Assembly (NCBI GenBank): GCA_037893245.1
Contig: JBAIAA010000783.1
Coordinates: forward strand, 310,001-374,000
DNA: 64,000 nt
Source: Crossaster papposus
Taxonomy: Eukaryota; Echinodermata; Asteroidea; Velatida; Solasteridae
Direction: 5' to 3'
Positions 62,419 to 64,000 of this stretch are shown here, one piece after another; the first letter of the stretch is position 1, and each line of letters begins with the position of its first letter. The notes beneath the pieces are model-generated. The model was not told the DNA's origin. It made no database searches and was given only the letters and a program-made list of their open reading frames with translations. The translations under genes and the position numbers were made by a program.

Positions 62419-64000
62419 GTGAACCAGACTATTACTGCCATTGGCAACCTCGTTCCCAAGGTGTCGAGCTTTACGCGCTCCACACTACCCGCTCTTATTA
62501 TTGGAGACGAGGTACGGTTCAGGGTTGGAAATAAAGTGAGCCCTGGGGACGGAATGTTGATTCCAGCTAGGTTTAAACACTTCCAGCCATGTCTTCATCG
62601 TCCGTTTAATACCGGCCACGTGACGGGCTCTCGACCAATAGGAATGCGTAATCTGTCCCAGGTATTTATGAATAAGGGAATAAATGTGTGTTCGAGAGGT
62701 TTTAATCACTCTGTTTAATACCGATTGGAGTCTGGGTGCTGATAATTACCCGAGCCGAAGGCGAGGGTAATTATCAGCACCCAGACTCCAAGAGGTATTA
62801 AACAGAGTGATTAATACCGACCGAACACACATTTATTCCCATTCATAAATACCTTTTTTGTAAAATTCAGCCCCAAAAGACCCGAAAATTCCCGAAAATT
62901 GTCGCATGTAAATTTCGGTGTTTCGTCATTCTGTCTGTGTCAAATGACATGTTTCCGCCTCTGTCGCTCTCTACACAATACATGCAATAAAGCGTATTTA
63001 CTGTGAACCAGACTATTACTGCCATTGGCAACCTCGTTCCCAAGGTGTCGAGCTTTACGCGCTCAACACTACCCGCTCTTATTATTGGAGACGAGGTAGG
63101 GTTCAGGGTTGGAAATAAAGTGAGCCCTGAGGACGGAATGTTGATTCCAGCTAGGTTTAAACACTTCCAGCCATGTCTTCATCGTCCGTTTAATACCGGC
63201 CACGTGACGGGCTCTCGACCAATAGGAATGCGTAAACTGTCCCAGGTATTTATGAATAAGGGAATAAATGTGTGTTCGAGAGGTTTTAATCACTTTGTTT
63301 AATACCGATTGGAGTCTGGGTGCTGATAATTACCCGAGCCGAAGGCGAGGGTAATTATCAGCACCCAGACTCCAAGAGGTATTAAACAGAGTGATTAATA
63401 CCGACCGAACACACATTTATTCCCATTCATAAATACCTTTTTTTGTAAAGTTCAGCCCCAAAAGACCCGAAAATTCCGGAAAATTGTCGCATGTAAATTT
63501 CGGTGTTTCGTCATTCTGTCTGTGTCAAATGACATGTTTCCGCCTCTGTCGCTCTCTACACAATACATGCAATAAAGCGTATTTACTGTGAACCAGACTA
63601 TTACTGCCATTGGCAACCTCGTTCCCAAGGTGTCGAGCTTTACGCGCTCAACACTACCCGCTCTTATTATTGGAGACGAGGTACGGTTCAGGGTTGGAAA
63701 TAAAGTGAGCCCTGGGGACGGAATGTTGACTCCAGCTAGGTTTAAACACTTCCAGCCATGTCCTCATCGTCCGTTTAATACCGGCCACGTGACGGGCTCT
63801 CGACCAATAGGAATGCGTAAACTGTCCCAGGTATTTATGAATAAGGGAATAAATGTGTGTTCGAGAGGTTTTAATCACTCTGTTTAATACCGATTGGAGT
63901 CTGGGTGCTGATAATTACCCGAGCCGAAGGCGAGGGTAATTATCAGCACCCAGACTCCAAGAGGTATTAAACAGAGTGATTAATACCGACCGAACACACA

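Larger units (their letters stand above)
1..64000. repeat. 584-bp satellite DNA array, whole window
   Basis: The same unit recurs head to tail across the window, interrupted once by a retroelement. Anchor positions (the GTGAACCAG or GCGAACCAG motif) are 343, 927, 1511, 2094, 2678, 3262, 3846, 4431, 5015, 5598, 6182, 6765, 7349, 7933, 8517, 9101, 9686, 10269, 10853, 11915, 12499, 13084, 13667, 14250, 14834, 15419, 16003, then every 583-585 bp up to 60369, followed by 60810, 61394, 61978, 62419, 63003 and 63588. In any monomer the palindrome spans roughly anchor+241 to anchor+435 and the spacer fills the rest. Copies differ by a few substitutions plus one-base indels, mainly in the T-run after the palindrome (ATACCTTTTTTG). 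All copies share one orientation. Neither end of the array lies inside the window. I do not recognise the satellite family by name. Confidence 0.99.
60369..64000 (+). repeat. Three-monomer higher-order repeat of 1609 bp with a deleted monomer
   Basis: The unit is a T-type monomer (TTGACTCCAGC, GTCCTCATCG; 60369, 61978, 63588), whose palindrome is cut by a 143-bp deletion, followed by two full monomers. Anchors are 60369-60810-61394 and 61978-62419-63003, and each repeats after 1609 bp. The third T monomer, at 63588, has an intact palindrome afterwards (63899-64000), so either the deletion arose within this lineage or conversion restored the arm. GCCTCCGTCGC after the deletion is shared by both deleted copies. 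Confidence 0.9.

Noticed and set aside
1..64000. CRISPR array
   Set aside because: The regular repetition suggested it, but the repeat is 584 bp with no short-repeat/unique-spacer alternation, and the SINE shows a eukaryotic source.
1..64000. rDNA intergenic spacer or 5S rRNA cluster
   Set aside because: A unit of a few hundred bp would fit a 5S cluster, but no recognisable 5S, 18S or 28S sequence is present in the monomer on either strand.

Overview
The window is one continuous block of eukaryotic satellite DNA with a single short retroelement inserted in it. A monomer of about 584 bp (mostly 583-585 bp) is repeated head to tail from the first base to the last. I count 109 monomer anchors. 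No protein-coding gene, rRNA gene, functional tRNA gene or CRISPR array is supported. The insertion is a tRNA-derived, Pol III-type SINE with poly(A) and (TAAA)n tails and an invertebrate-style conserved central region, so the source is an animal nuclear genome. A marine invertebrate such as a mollusc is plausible, but that is a low-confidence inference.

Each monomer has two parts. The first is an imperfect palindrome of about 195 bp (for example 584-778). Its arms are 92 and 90 nt, its inner stem is 27 bp and perfect, and its 13-nt apex can itself fold as GA-GCC-GAA-GGC-GA. The second is a spacer of about 389 bp (for example 779-1167). It holds a CACGTG E-box, a CCAAT box, a GTTTAAAC palindrome, a small 9-bp-stem hairpin and a further copy of a TTAATACCG motif that also occurs in the palindrome. 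Rephased at the palindrome apex, the array reads as tandem copies of a roughly 570-bp element with terminal inverted repeats of about 90 bp. This suggests, but does not prove, an origin from a MITE-like or foldback element.

Layout: mixed monomers (1-3.3 kb); a two-monomer higher-order repeat (HOR) of about 1167 bp (3.3-7.3 kb); near-consensus copies (7.3-9.1 kb); a four-monomer A-B-C-D HOR with one extra SINE-bearing monomer (9.1-16 kb; SINE at 10957-11430); three-monomer HORs of 1751 bp (roughly 16-31 kb); two near-identical 4669-bp eight-monomer blocks (32.3-41.7 kb), one end carrying a chimeric monomer; alternating types (41.7-45.2 kb); very homogeneous copies with a local dimer (45.2-51.6 kb); further small dimers (51.6-60.4 kb); and a three-monomer HOR of 1609 bp containing a monomer with a 143-bp deletion that starts in the palindrome apex (60.4-63.6 kb).

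Nothing here forms a metabolic or genetic pathway. The sequence records unequal exchange and conversion acting on a strongly hairpin-forming satellite. The most interesting signal is the hairpin itself: its apex combines a GNA triloop with a tandem G.A mismatch, and both other multi-base symmetric mismatch sites in the arms also contain GA facing GA.
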